This document shows, one piece after another, positions 25,753 through 34,880 of a stretch of DNA of 51,758 bases (position 1 is its first letter; each line of letters begins with the position of its first letter). The position numbers and the translations under genes were made by a program. The notes beneath the pieces are model-generated. The model did no database searches, had not been told where the DNA came from, and was given only the letters and a program-made list of their open reading frames with translations. The DNA is from an uncultured Porphyromonadaceae bacterium. GTDB taxonomy: Bacteria > Bacteroidota > Bacteroidia > Bacteroidales > Muribaculaceae. Location of the stretch: assembly GCA_902493335.1 (NCBI GenBank), contig CABUPJ010000023.1:1-51758 (forward strand). Reading direction: 5' to 3'.

Positions 25753-25832
25753 TCAATTCAACTAAAGAAAGACACTATCCATCCGATTTTGATTGCAAAG
25801 GCAACAATGAATAGCGAACTTTGCCTCAAAAA

Positions 25833-26732
25833 ATGATGAAATTTCTTTCAACAATATTATTCGCTATGATTGTTGTATTTCAAATGCAAGGACAACAATT
25901 GGAAGTTTCAACCGGCTATCTTTCCCGCTCAGCTTTTACTGATAAGCAGAAGGTTTCATACGGAAAAGGGGAACTGTATCGCATAGGGCTGAAATATAAT
26001 CAACCGCTCTCAGTAAAGCTGAATGATTACGGAGAGCCGATATTATGGACTGCGTCCATTCAAGGTTCCCTCTATGATTTACGGGGAACCGGTGAGGCTG
26101 CCACTCAGAATCCCGATGATATTCTCAATGCGTCTGTAAATATAACCCACATAAGACCGCTGTCGGAGAGATGGGGCATAATTGCAACGCTTGGATTCGG
26201 TATTTACAGTGCGCCTGACGAAATATCCTGGAGCAGTGTACTTGCTAACGGAGGCTGTCTTTTCATCTATAAAGTGAACGACATTTTCAGTATCGGAGGT
26301 GGTATCGGTCTGACAAATGCCTATGGTACTCCGATGGTTGTACCAATAACTTATGTCAAATGGAACCCTAAAGGGCGGTTTGAATTCGACCTGAACATTT
26401 CAAGCGGAATCAAAGCCTCCGCGCAGACGTGGTTTGGTCAAAATTTCAAATTAAGGTGGAATCTTCTTGAAATGGAGGGTATCACGAGTGTCATTAAAAT
26501 GGATGGTAAAAACAAGCTTTATTCATCCATGATGTTAAGTTCTTACCTTACACCATCTTTCTATTTCAACAAAAAATTAAGCATCTTTCTTGATGCCGGA
26601 GTTGACATGGTCAGGACTTGTAAAATCACTGACAGGAAAATAAAGTATATATTCGGAGGACAAAAAGACGAAGACAAACGTCATTTCCGCCCGGCCGGTA
26701 AGCTTGGTGTCGGAATCAGATATGGGTTCTAA
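25833..26732 (+). CDS. Putative outer-membrane beta-barrel protein (DUF6268-like)
   Basis: The 299-residue product has a signal peptide (MMKFLSTILFAMIVVFQMQGQ) and alternating, aromatic-rich strands throughout (LWTASIQGSLYDL, WGIIATLGFGIYSA, GRFEFDLNISSGIKAS). It ends LGVGIRYGF, with the terminal Phe typical of outer-membrane barrels. The resemblance to the Bacteroidota DUF6268 barrel group is from memory and is tentative. Start moved from TTG 25821 to ATG 25833. It overlaps the next gene by 11 bases and is first in an operon that ends with a LytTR two-component pair. Confidence 0.6.
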   Translation: MMKFLSTILFAMIVVFQMQGQQLEVSTGYLSRSAFTDKQKVSYGKGELYRIGLKYNQPLSVKLNDYGEPILWTASIQGSLYDLRGTGEAATQNPDDILNASVNITHIRPLSERWGIIATLGFGIYSAPDEISWSSVLANGGCLFIYKVNDIFSIGGGIGLTNAYGTPMVVPITYVKWNPKGRFEFDLNISSGIKASAQTWFGQNFKLRWNLLEMEGITSVIKMDGKNKLYSSMMLSSYLTPSFYFNKKLSIFLDAGVDMVRTCKITDRKIKYIFGGQKDEDKRHFRPAGKLGVGIRYGF

Positions 26733-27753
26733 GGAATTTAGGCATAGAATAATACTCGTTATTATCAGCATCGTCTGTTTCAATACGATGAAAGGAATGT
26801 CTTTCGACCTTGATTCAATCGCATCAATGGGTAGATTTCCTAAGTTCTGTGTTGATACCTATCGTTGGGGTGACAGGTTTTTTAATTCATACGACACTGT
26901 GTATGTCAAAGGAACCGGTTACAACATGAATGTTAAGATACGCTCCAACAACTGGTTTGATTATAACAATCTATATTTCTCTCCCAATGGCAATATCGAG
27001 ATGAGTTCTCCAACAACAAATACCATCGGTTTTGATGTGACATATATGGCTGTGTCTCTTGGTTATGACCTGAATATAAACAAATTGTTCGGTGGCAGCG
27101 ACCGTACTAAATCAAAATTCAACTTCGATTTTTCATGCGCCCTATTGTCAGCCTCGTTTTACTCCATCAAAAACGACATCGGAATGAACATCACTGAATA
27201 TGATGGTAAAAATGTCGATAAATTGAAATTCAACGGAGTAAAGACATCTGAGTGGGGCATCGAAGTCAACTATTTTTTTAATAACAAGAGATATTCTTAT
27301 GCCGCAGCCTTCTCTTTAAGCCGTCTGCAACAAAGAAGTCAAGGCTCTTTTTCATTGGGACTGTCTTATGTCAATCAGAATTATAAGTTCGATTTTAGCC
27401 AATTACCCAAAGAGCTGGACTATACAGGTCCTGACAAATACAGTATGAGAGGACAGTCTTTCGGTATAAAAATAGGATATGGTTATAATTGGGTTCCCCG
27501 TCGAAATATTACGTTGGGCATCAGTGAATCGATAGTCCCGGCTCTCGTAATTGGCAGTTCGGTAGAGAACAGCAGGCGTTGTTCTTTCCGTCTATCGAAT
27601 CGTCTGAATGTCTCTTTTGTATGGAATCACAACAGATGGTTTCTTGGTGTTGTCGGGAAAAGTGACATCGCACTAATTTATGACAACAAGTCGGCATTGG
27701 CAAACGGACTGTTCAGCACCGAGATTAAATTTGGATGGAGATTCAGACTGTAA
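26722..27753 (+). CDS. Putative outer-membrane protein, DUF4421-like
   Basis: The 343-residue product has a hydrophobic export segment (IILVIISIVCFNTMKG) and then a region resembling DUF4421 proteins: WGDRFFNSYDTVYVKGTGYNMNVKIRSNNW. Long amphipathic strands follow (IGFDVTYMAVSLGYDLNI, FSLGLSYVNQNYKF, ITLGISESIVPALVI) and it ends FSTEIKFGWRFRL, again barrel-like. Function unknown. The ATG at 26722 lies inside the previous gene; the longer TTG frame (26704) is less likely. Coupled to the gene before it and 48 bases ahead of the response regulator. Confidence 0.6.
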   Translation: MGSKEFRHRIILVIISIVCFNTMKGMSFDLDSIASMGRFPKFCVDTYRWGDRFFNSYDTVYVKGTGYNMNVKIRSNNWFDYNNLYFSPNGNIEMSSPTTNTIGFDVTYMAVSLGYDLNINKLFGGSDRTKSKFNFDFSCALLSASFYSIKNDIGMNITEYDGKNVDKLKFNGVKTSEWGIEVNYFFNNKRYSYAAAFSLSRLQQRSQGSFSLGLSYVNQNYKFDFSQLPKELDYTGPDKYSMRGQSFGIKIGYGYNWVPRRNITLGISESIVPALVIGSSVENSRRCSFRLSNRLNVSFVWNHNRWFLGVVGKSDIALIYDNKSALANGLFSTEIKFGWRFRL

Positions 27754-27801
27754 TAGGCAGATACATAACAATATAATCAACTTTAACGCGTTAAAAATAT
27801 T

Positions 27802-28560
27802 ATGGCTAAGTATATAATAATAGAGGATGAACAGCTCGCATATAACGAGTTGAGACGGATGATGGAGACCGCACGGCCGGATTGGGAACTTTGCGGCTGG
27901 GCATCATCTGTCGAACAGGCTCTTATCCTTATAAAGAATGTCCCTGTGGATTTGCTGCTCGTTGATATTCGGTTGTCGGACGGAGACAGTTTTGAAATAT
28001 TTGAACAGATAAAGACTTCAACTCCTGTCATATTCACGACCGCATACGATGAGTTCGCGCTCAAAGCGTTCAAGCTGAACAGCATTGACTATCTGCTGAA
28101 GCCTATCGAGGAAACTGAACTTGAAGCGGCGTTACAGAAATACGATAACCTTAGGCTTATCACTCCGGCATTAGATTCTTATCTCCGATTTCGTGATGAT
28201 TACCTCTCATCCAGCCGTAAAAACCGTTTTCTCGTTCAGTGCGGTGATACCTATCGGCATATCGAAACCGACAATATCGCATTTTTTTACAGTGAGGATA
28301 AATACACATATCTGCATACATTCTCAAACAGCAGATACATCATAGCCTACACGCTGGATCAACTTGAGTGCATGATGGATTCAGAGAAATTCTATCGGTT
28401 GTCGCGCAACTGCATAGCAAATATAAAGAGCATTGACAGGCTACACAAATATTTTGCCGGGAGGCTTAAAGTTGACTTTACACCAGATTGCCCGCAGGAA
28501 GTTATTGTCAGCCGTAACCGCGTTCCCGGATTATTGAATTGGATAAATGGAAAGCAATGA
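27802..28560 (+). CDS. LytTR family response regulator
   Basis: The 252-residue protein has a receiver domain (1-125) with acidic residues IIEDEQ, phospho-acceptor Asp55 in LLVDIRLSDGDSF, FTTAYD and the Lys of LLKPI. The LytTR DNA-binding domain is at about 150-250 (FLVQCGDTYRHIETDNIAFFYSEDKYTYLHT ... FYRLSRNCIANI). These regulators bind direct-repeat sites and often control their neighbours. The stop overlaps the ATG of the sensor kinase (ATGA), so the two are translationally coupled. Confidence 0.92.
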   Translation: MAKYIIIEDEQLAYNELRRMMETARPDWELCGWASSVEQALILIKNVPVDLLLVDIRLSDGDSFEIFEQIKTSTPVIFTTAYDEFALKAFKLNSIDYLLKPIEETELEAALQKYDNLRLITPALDSYLRFRDDYLSSSRKNRFLVQCGDTYRHIETDNIAFFYSEDKYTYLHTFSNSRYIIAYTLDQLECMMDSEKFYRLSRNCIANIKSIDRLHKYFAGRLKVDFTPDCPQEVIVSRNRVPGLLNWINGKQ

Positions 28561-29552
28561 TGAATAAAAAGAATCTTGCCATATTTCTGATTACAGGATT
28601 GTTCATGCTTTTCCTGTTTACATCGACATTTGCATTGCTATCCAATCACGATGGTGATCAGTTATCAGTCGTTATCAATAATATGTTAGTCAACATTCCC
28701 ATTTGTATAGCCGGTGGATGTGTGGATTATTATATCATCAAGTTTTTGCATCAAAAGCTAAAGAACAGGCTGGAATTAGGGATAATCATACTTGATATAT
28801 TTTTGATATCGTTGATTATGGGGGTAATAATATCCGTTTGCGTATGGATATGGAGCCATCATCTGTTATCAGTAACTCAGATTTTTTCTTTTCTTACATG
28901 GAACTGTCTTTTTGTCCTGTTGCTTGAACTTCTTATACACACGCAGGAACAGATGGAATACGAGAGAAAGATTATGACGGCAGAAAAAGAAAAAGCTTTA
29001 TATCAATTATATGCACTAAAAACACAGGTAAATCCCCATTTTCTTTTCAACAGCCTTAATGTTCTTGCATCACTGACCTACGAAAGCCCGGAACTCGCCA
29101 ATACGTTTGTAAAAAAACTTTCAACGGTTTATCGGTATATCCTCACAACCTCTCAGAATCCGACCGTGAATCTTTCTGATGAAATGAGATTCGTTTCCAC
29201 TTACCTTTATCTGGAGAAAATGCGTCATGGAGATAGGCTGCTTGTAGATATCAGGGAGATGCCCAATATTGGAACCAGACAAATAATACCTGTAAGTGTG
29301 CAGATGCTTATTGAGAACGCCTTGAAACATAATACTGCAACTCCGGATAAGCCGTTGACTATTCTTATTGACGAGGGAGTGAATGGTGTAACCGTTTCAA
29401 ATAATATCCAACGACGCAATAATGTAAACAATACAGGTGTTGGGTTAAAAAATCTCAGGAAACAATATGAATTGCATCATACGAGAATTATCGTCTCAGA
29501 CAACGGCACAAACTTCTCTGTATTTTTACCTTATATCCAATCATTTAAATAA
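28557..29552 (+). CDS. Membrane sensor histidine kinase (His_kinase/LytS-YesM type)
   Basis: The 331-residue protein has four predicted membrane helices in the first 150 residues (for example IFLITGLFMLFLFTSTFAL and IIILDIFLISLIMGVIISV). Then comes the His_kinase domain: H-box KTQVNPHFLFNSLNVL, N-box VQMLIENALKHN and the G-box GVGLKNLRKQYEL. There is no separate periplasmic sensor domain, so the signal is probably sensed in the membrane or via the two barrel-like proteins encoded upstream. It pairs with the LytTR regulator. Start moved from TTG 28539 to ATG 28557. Confidence 0.9.
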   Translation: MMNKKNLAIFLITGLFMLFLFTSTFALLSNHDGDQLSVVINNMLVNIPICIAGGCVDYYIIKFLHQKLKNRLELGIIILDIFLISLIMGVIISVCVWIWSHHLLSVTQIFSFLTWNCLFVLLLELLIHTQEQMEYERKIMTAEKEKALYQLYALKTQVNPHFLFNSLNVLASLTYESPELANTFVKKLSTVYRYILTTSQNPTVNLSDEMRFVSTYLYLEKMRHGDRLLVDIREMPNIGTRQIIPVSVQMLIENALKHNTATPDKPLTILIDEGVNGVTVSNNIQRRNNVNNTGVGLKNLRKQYELHHTRIIVSDNGTNFSVFLPYIQSFK

Positions 29553-29745
29553 TACAATCAACATCTTATGTATTACATAATACTAATTGGTCGGAAAAAC
29601 TGGCCAAAACCAATATTTATTGATACAAAAGCCGTACAATAGTTGTGCTGAACGATGACATAAAGACTATATTCCAGTTAAGCATATAAAAACAAGCATA
29701 TTCTTATTTTAACCTCTTCAATTTATCTGACTTCAGAATCAAGCG

Positions 29746-30318
29746 TCAACAGTCGATTTTTTTGATGAAGCGGACGGGATTGCCGGCGACGACGGTCGAG
29801 GGAGCAACATCTTTAGTGACAACGCTTCCGGCGCCGACAACAGCCCCGTCGCCGATGCTTACGCCAGGCAGTATCACGACATTGGCTGCAATCCAGACAT
29901 TATTGCCGATGACGACAGGCCGCCCGCACATGATGCCGCGGTTGCGTTCCTCGGGCTTCAGCGAGTGTATCACCGTGCAGATGCTCGTGTTAGGGCCGAT
30001 AAACACATTGTCGCCGATGGTCACATCGGCTTCGTCGAGTATCGTCAGGTTGAAATTGCCCGTGAAATTATCGCCTATATGGATATTAAAGCCGAAATCA
30101 CATCGGAATGGCGGATTGATGATGCAACGGTCGCCGACACGCTCGAATATCTTGCTCAGCAGCTTGTTGCGCCGTTCTTTCTGCGACGGAGGGATCGCAT
30201 TGAATTCATAGCACAGCTCCTCGCAGCGACCAAGGGCCGCAGCTATCTCGTCGGTAAAACCGTTAATCCACTCTCTGGCTCTCAAAGCCTCAAAATCATC
30301 TGTAATCATATCTGCCAT
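29746..30318 (-). CDS. Sugar O-acetyltransferase (maltose/galactoside acetyltransferase family)
   Basis: The 190-residue product has an N-terminal Mac domain (LRAREWINGFTDEIAAAL ... ELCYEFNAIPPSQKERRNKLL) and a left-handed beta-helix of hexapeptide repeats (ADVTIGDNVFIGPN, VVIGNNVWIAANVVILPGV, SIGDGAVVGAGSVVTKDV). His118 in CTVIHSL matches the catalytic His. Such enzymes transfer acetyl from acetyl-CoA to sugar hydroxyls; the acceptor is unknown. It starts 3 bases after the stop of the esterase gene, so both are co-transcribed. Confidence 0.9.
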   Translation of the reverse strand: MADMITDDFEALRAREWINGFTDEIAAALGRCEELCYEFNAIPPSQKERRNKLLSKIFERVGDRCIINPPFRCDFGFNIHIGDNFTGNFNLTILDEADVTIGDNVFIGPNTSICTVIHSLKPEERNRGIMCGRPVVIGNNVWIAANVVILPGVSIGDGAVVGAGSVVTKDVAPSTVVAGNPVRFIKKIDC

Positions 30319-30321
30319 ATA

Positions 30322-31200
30322 TCATTTATAACAATCTGAATCTCTTTTGAGTACTGACTCGAAAAACTGCCAGACGGTTTCGCCTGTGTCAATATCTTTG
30401 GCATGCCACGAGTGTCTGCCGCCGTCGACCTCATAGAGCACGACCGTCTTGCCTGTCGGACTGCCGCCATAGACAGTGCGCTTCAGCATGCGGCCGTCGC
30501 CCGTGAGCGACGCTACCGAGTCGACCGCCATCGTCGCGCATCGGTTGTTGGCCGCAATCGCCGCCACAGCCATAGGCACGGGTATGTAAGCGCCCCACCC
30601 TCCGGCATTGTCATGATCGCCGGTCCAGCGCGACGTCGTGTCGGCATTGCCGTGTATCTCCATGAAATCGACAGGCTCGGTCAGCCTGTGGCCGTTGTAA
30701 ACCCACTCGAACGTCAGACCCGCCACCGACGCATAGGCCTTGAACAGCCCGGGAGAGGTATATACTAACTGATAACAGAGGTCGCCCCCGTTCGACATGC
30801 CCGCCATAAAGACGTTATCGCGGTTGAGTTTCTCAGCCGCGCAGACCTCGTCGAGCAAGGCCTTGAAAAACGAAATCTCGTCTTTATCCATATTAGACTG
30901 CGACGGATAGCCGACATACCAGCCGTCTTTGCCCCTTGTGTCGGGCGCGCCGTCGGGGTAGCAGACAACAAAGCCGTGACGGTCGGCGGCACGGTTGAGG
31001 TCCTTGCGGTTGCGCGTCTTCGAGCCATAACCGTGAGTATAGACAACGAGCGGTGCAAAACGGTTGATTGAATCGGGACGATATATAGTATACGTGCGCA
31101 CGGTGTCACCGTAGGCCATCTCGCGGCGTGCAAACTCACCGGCAACGGCCTCAACAGCAAACATCCCAGCAACTGCCGCTGCAATTATCAGTTTCTTCAT
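30322..31200 (-). CDS. Exported LpqC-like alpha/beta hydrolase (esterase/PHB-depolymerase family)
   Basis: The 292-residue product has a signal peptide (MKKLIIAAAVAGMFAVEAVA). The nucleophile motif GMSNGG places Ser136; LVVYTHGYGS (51-60) supplies the oxyanion region, and GGRHSWHAKD near residue 268 carries the likely catalytic His. Related proteins are feruloyl/acetyl-xylan esterases and polyhydroxybutyrate depolymerases. With the neighbouring O-acetyltransferase it may act on acylated sugars. Start moved from 31248 to 31200, which gives a clean signal peptide. Confidence 0.82.
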   Translation of the reverse strand: MKKLIIAAAVAGMFAVEAVAGEFARREMAYGDTVRTYTIYRPDSINRFAPLVVYTHGYGSKTRNRKDLNRAADRHGFVVCYPDGAPDTRGKDGWYVGYPSQSNMDKDEISFFKALLDEVCAAEKLNRDNVFMAGMSNGGDLCYQLVYTSPGLFKAYASVAGLTFEWVYNGHRLTEPVDFMEIHGNADTTSRWTGDHDNAGGWGAYIPVPMAVAAIAANNRCATMAVDSVASLTGDGRMLKRTVYGGSPTGKTVVLYEVDGGRHSWHAKDIDTGETVWQFFESVLKRDSDCYK

Positions 31201-31214
31201 GGCGTTTTTGTTTT

Positions 31215-31222
31215 CAAAGATA
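31215..31222 (-). promoter_or_regulatory. -7 element of the esterase-acetyltransferase unit
   Basis: TATCTTTG on the minus strand, 14 bases before the ATG at 31200. No matching -33 element was found at the normal distance. Confidence 0.45.
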
Positions 31223-31312
31223 CAAAAAAATTTCACTCGGCGTGTCACAAACGGCCTTGCTTCTTCGTCTTATAGATGTCTACATAATCTACAATCACAT
31301 TTATCACAACCT

Positions 31313-33565
31313 ATGCAAAATTCTGTCAAATGTCAGTTTTTCCTCATCCTCTTGCTCTCTCTTGTTTTTAATCCGGCGACGGCCTCAGCACCGGCCGACT
31401 CGACCGACGCCGCCTTAGACTCGCTGCTGCTGTCGATCGAAGGCATGGAACTCGACGAGATTGTCGTCACTGCCCGACGCCCCATAGTCGAGAGCGACGG
31501 CGCAACTCTGACCTATAACGTCACAGAAGACCCGTCGGCCGCATCACGCAACGTGCTCGATATGATGCGGCAAGTGCCGATGGTGACTGTCGACGCCCAG
31601 GATCAGATCAAGCTCAACGGCTCTACCGACTTCAAGATCTATGTCAACGGCAAGCCCGACAAATCTCTCAGCGATAACGCCAAGACCATCCTAAAGGCCA
31701 TGCCTGCCGCCTCGATAAGAAAAATCGAGGTCATCACCGAGCCCGGCGCCAAATACGATGCCGAAGGCACAGCCGGCATCATCAATATCATCACATCCGG
31801 CAAGCTCTCGGTCGAGGGCTACCTCGCCAACATCACGGCTTTCGCCAACTACACCGACGCCGGAGGCGCGGCGTATGTCAGGACAAGTGTGGGGAATGTC
31901 TCGGCATCACTCAACATGCAGTATACCAACGGCCGCTGGAACAAAACCCGGACGTTCGGTATGACCGAGACCGAATACCTCGACCCGTCGTCGCCAGAGC
32001 GCTACATCACCGACAGCATCGCCCAGAAAAACGCTTATGACTACCGTGGCGCCAATTTCAACCTCTCGTGGGAGCCCGACACAGCAAATCTTTTTACCCT
32101 CGGCTTCAACTGCTTCAATTTTCGTGGCGACGCCGAGTTTACCCGTCACGCCCGCGGACTCGACGACGACCGCGACGATCTGTGGGGCTACTATGTCCAC
32201 GCCGCCGGCGGCGAACACGAGTCGGGTCTCAACGCCAATGCCTCATACCGCCACAATTTCGACACCGACCGCCGCTATGTCATCGCCACATACCAGTATG
32301 ACCGCTCATACACTCCGCTCGACGCCCTGTCGCATTACTACGACGCTTCGTCATTTACCCCTCCGGCTACATATCAGCGCGACCTCAACCGCACTACCAA
32401 CAACCAGCACACGGCACAGGTCGACTTCGTCAACCGATTAGGAGACATACACACCCTCGAGGCCGGTGTCAAAGGCCTGTTCCGCCGCAACGGCGTCAAC
32501 TCCTTTTTATATTACGGCGACAGCGAGGAGTGCCTGACATCTGTCGCCTCGGGCCGGGTCAGGATGTCGCAGTATCAGGACATCGGGGCCGCATATGCCT
32601 CATATAACGCCGACATGAAGCGATTGACCGTCAGAGCCGGTGTCAGATATGAATACACATCGATGGGGGTCAGCTTCAGAGCCGGTGATTATGACGATTT
32701 CTCAAAACGGCTGAGCGATCTTGTCCCCAACGCCGCCGTATCCTACCGTTTCGACGAAAGCGCCAACCTCAGGCTGGGCTACCAGATGCGCATATCGCGG
32801 CCGACAGTGTCACAGCTCAACCCCTACCGGCTGCAACTGCAGGCCAATTCATACCGCACGGGCAATCCAGACCTGACATGCGAGCGGTTTCACAAGCTCA
32901 TGCTCACCTACAGCAACTACGGCAACGACCGTCTTAACGGCAATATCGGTCTCAGTTATGTAAGGCGCGACAATATGATCAGCAACTACATCTACCTTGA
33001 TGACAACGGCATGCGCATCAACACCTATGCCAACGTCGGCACACGCGACCGCATCGCCCTGATCGGCTATGGCGCCTGGAACATCATCACCAACATGAGC
33101 CTGAGTCTCAACGGCGAGACGCGCTATGCCGTCTACAACCACAAGAAGACCGGCAGCCGCAACGACGGCTGGAGCGCCTTTGTCAACGCCGACTGGAATT
33201 ATACACTTCCATGCGGACTGAAGGTCAACGCCTTCGGCGGAATATCGACAAGCTCGCCCGACGTGCAGGGCAACTCAGGTTCGTGGAGCTACTACGGCTT
33301 CGGAGCCAACAAATCGTTTCTCAAAGACGGCGCACTGACCGTCGGCTGTTTCGCCGGCAACATATTCAACCGCTACCAGACCTACCGCGAGACCATACGC
33401 AGCAACGACATGGTGTTACACAACGCCTGGACAAACCAGCACCGCAACTTCGGCATCTCGCTGACATGGAAATTCGGCAATCTCAAAAGCGACATCAAAT
33501 CGACCGGCGCATCGGTCGACAACAACGACAGCGCCGGCGGCAGCGGTGAATCACGCGGAAGATAA
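31313..33565 (+). CDS. TonB-dependent receptor-type outer-membrane protein (OMP_b-brl_3 type)
   Basis: The 750-residue product has a signal peptide (MQNSVKCQFFLILLLSLVFN...ATA), a plug domain (LDEIVVTARRPIVESDGATL; MMRQVPMVTVDAQDQIKLNG; IRKIEVITEPGAKYDAEGTAGIINI) and a long barrel with repeated aromatic strands. The carboxypeptidase-regulatory domain common in such Bacteroidota proteins is absent. The family includes siderophore and peptide receptors and proteins of unknown cargo; there is no SusD partner here. Start moved from 31199 to ATG 31313. The extreme C-terminus (NNDSAGGSGESRGR) is hydrophilic rather than ending in an aromatic. Confidence 0.85.
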   Translation: MQNSVKCQFFLILLLSLVFNPATASAPADSTDAALDSLLLSIEGMELDEIVVTARRPIVESDGATLTYNVTEDPSAASRNVLDMMRQVPMVTVDAQDQIKLNGSTDFKIYVNGKPDKSLSDNAKTILKAMPAASIRKIEVITEPGAKYDAEGTAGIINIITSGKLSVEGYLANITAFANYTDAGGAAYVRTSVGNVSASLNMQYTNGRWNKTRTFGMTETEYLDPSSPERYITDSIAQKNAYDYRGANFNLSWEPDTANLFTLGFNCFNFRGDAEFTRHARGLDDDRDDLWGYYVHAAGGEHESGLNANASYRHNFDTDRRYVIATYQYDRSYTPLDALSHYYDASSFTPPATYQRDLNRTTNNQHTAQVDFVNRLGDIHTLEAGVKGLFRRNGVNSFLYYGDSEECLTSVASGRVRMSQYQDIGAAYASYNADMKRLTVRAGVRYEYTSMGVSFRAGDYDDFSKRLSDLVPNAAVSYRFDESANLRLGYQMRISRPTVSQLNPYRLQLQANSYRTGNPDLTCERFHKLMLTYSNYGNDRLNGNIGLSYVRRDNMISNYIYLDDNGMRINTYANVGTRDRIALIGYGAWNIITNMSLSLNGETRYAVYNHKKTGSRNDGWSAFVNADWNYTLPCGLKVNAFGGISTSSPDVQGNSGSWSYYGFGANKSFLKDGALTVGCFAGNIFNRYQTYRETIRSNDMVLHNAWTNQHRNFGISLTWKFGNLKSDIKSTGASVDNNDSAGGSGESRGR

Positions 33566-33596
33566 CATCGGATAAAAATTTTTCATTCAATAATGA

Positions 33597-33763
33597 TAGA
33601 TTTGTCACCGTCGATACTCTTGTAGAGAAAAAGACATCGACAAAGCTATCTATGAATGGCACACACCGACATCCCGGCCGCGGCAGCAGCGCTCCGCAAC
33701 CGGGATGTCACCTTTCATGGCAGCGACCATAAAAGAAGCCGGGGCGACATCTCTGCCGCCCCG
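33597..33763 (+). ncRNA. Candidate small RNA or leader with three hairpins
   Basis: TAGATTTG (33597-33604) matches the -7 box and is not followed by any recognised gene. The sequence downstream has nested stem GTCGAT...ATCGAC with CTCT-TGT-AGAG inside (about 33610-33641), stem GACATCCCGG/CCGGGATGTC (33668-33677, 33700-33709) and stem CGGGGCG/CGCCCCG (33740-33763). A 26-residue frame from the ATG at 33652 spans the second hairpin. Coding is doubtful. It could equally be the 3' end of the receptor transcript plus the terminator of the convergent gene. Confidence 0.3.
33740..33763 (-). terminator. Terminator of the leucine-rich-repeat gene
   Basis: Stem CGGGGCG/CGCCCCG with a 10-base loop, followed on the minus strand by GCTTCTTTTATGG. 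It lies about 60 bases past the stop of the leftward LRR gene. Confidence 0.6.
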
Positions 33764-33821
33764 ACCGGGTCATATTTAGTCAGTCATATTATATTGGCAC
33801 TTCTCGAGTGCCAGCCCTGAT

Positions 33822-34880
33822 TTAATAGTTCCACTGGCATGCTATCATCTTCAGATTCGGACAAGCGATTGTTCTGAGGTCCGTAATCATGTTGAAGCGG
33901 CAGTTGATATAGGTAAGCGCCGAGTCAAACGAGACGTCAAGCATGGTGAGTTCGTTATTGTTGCAGAGCAGACGCTGGAGGAATGTCTGGTTGCTGAGAG
34001 TAAGAGAGGTCAGGTCGTTGTAAGAGCAGTCGATAAACTGGACGTTGGGGCAGCCTTCTACCTCAAACGAGGTCAGGTCGTTGTAAGAGCAGACTACGTC
34101 GAGAAGGGCGTTGCAGTCTCTCATGCCGAGGGTCTTCATGTTGTTGTCAGAGCAGATGAATGTGCTGAGAGCGGGAAGCTTCGAGACGATGAGGTTGGCG
34201 ATCTGGTTGTCGTCGACATTGATGTTCTGGAGGTTCTCGACACCGACGAGTGTGAACGAAGTCAGTTTGTTATAGCCGGCATAGAGATTCTTGAGAGCGG
34301 TGCAGTTGTCGATGGTGAGCTGTTCGAGGCGGTTCGACTGGCAGTTGACGGTCTGAAGTGTGGGCGAGCCTGCGAGGTCGAGCGCAACGAGGTTGTTGCT
34401 TGCGATGTTGAGTGTCTTGATGACAGGCACGTCAGTGATCGAGAACTCGGTCAGACGGTTGTTGTTGATGCTGAGTTTTGTCAGCTGGGGACATCCGGCG
34501 AAGTCGACCGAAGTGGCTTTGTTGCGCGAAGCGTTGATTTCGGTGACGGCGGGAGCCTTGGTGACAGCTACCGATGTGATGGCGTTGCGCGATACATCGA
34601 CCGAGGTCAGAGCTGTGAAACCGTCGAGTTTGAGATCACCGGCAAGTTTTTTATTCTTCCAGTCGATTTTGGTGACGTGGCCGTTCTCGACAGTGACGCC
34701 TTCCCATGTCGACGGGTCTTTGAGGTTAGTGACTTTGAGCGCTTCGGCGTTGGTTGTAGCGTGCTCTGCGGGAGCGGCGAGGAAAGCCTGAAGCTGTTTC
34801 AGCTCATTCTTGTTGATGTTCTGGGCGAAAACTGTAAAACTACCGAGTGTTACAGCAATCAATAATGCGACTTTTTTCAT
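33822..34880 (-). CDS. Secreted leucine-rich-repeat protein
   Basis: The 352-residue product has a signal peptide (MKKVALLIAVTLGSFTVFAQ) and, from about residue 85 to the end, some twelve LRR units of about 21 residues each of the form LxxIxxxxNxLTxLxLxxCPxL (for instance LTKLSINNNRLTEFSITDVP, LQNINVDDNQIANLIVSKLP). There is no anchor or sorting tail; it ends CQWNY. LRR surfaces bind proteins, so a host or bacterial partner is possible but unknown. Two adjacent repeats share an exact 24-base stretch (34006-34029 and 34069-34092), 63 bases apart. Start moved from 34982 to ATG 34880. Confidence 0.82.
   Translation of the reverse strand: MKKVALLIAVTLGSFTVFAQNINKNELKQLQAFLAAPAEHATTNAEALKVTNLKDPSTWEGVTVENGHVTKIDWKNKKLAGDLKLDGFTALTSVDVSRNAITSVAVTKAPAVTEINASRNKATSVDFAGCPQLTKLSINNNRLTEFSITDVPVIKTLNIASNNLVALDLAGSPTLQTVNCQSNRLEQLTIDNCTALKNLYAGYNKLTSFTLVGVENLQNINVDDNQIANLIVSKLPALSTFICSDNNMKTLGMRDCNALLDVVCSYNDLTSFEVEGCPNVQFIDCSYNDLTSLTLSNQTFLQRLLCNNNELTMLDVSFDSALTYINCRFNMITDLRTIACPNLKMIACQWNY

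Noticed and set aside
29570..29600. Palindrome TTATGTA/TACATAA after the histidine-kinase gene
   Set aside because: AT-only stem with a one-base centre and no T-run; too weak for a terminator call.
33840..34620. Regular short repeats that might suggest a CRISPR or tandem-repeat array
   Set aside because: The period is a multiple of 3 (63 bases), the frame stays open and translates to leucine-rich repeats, and there are no unique spacers of constant length.
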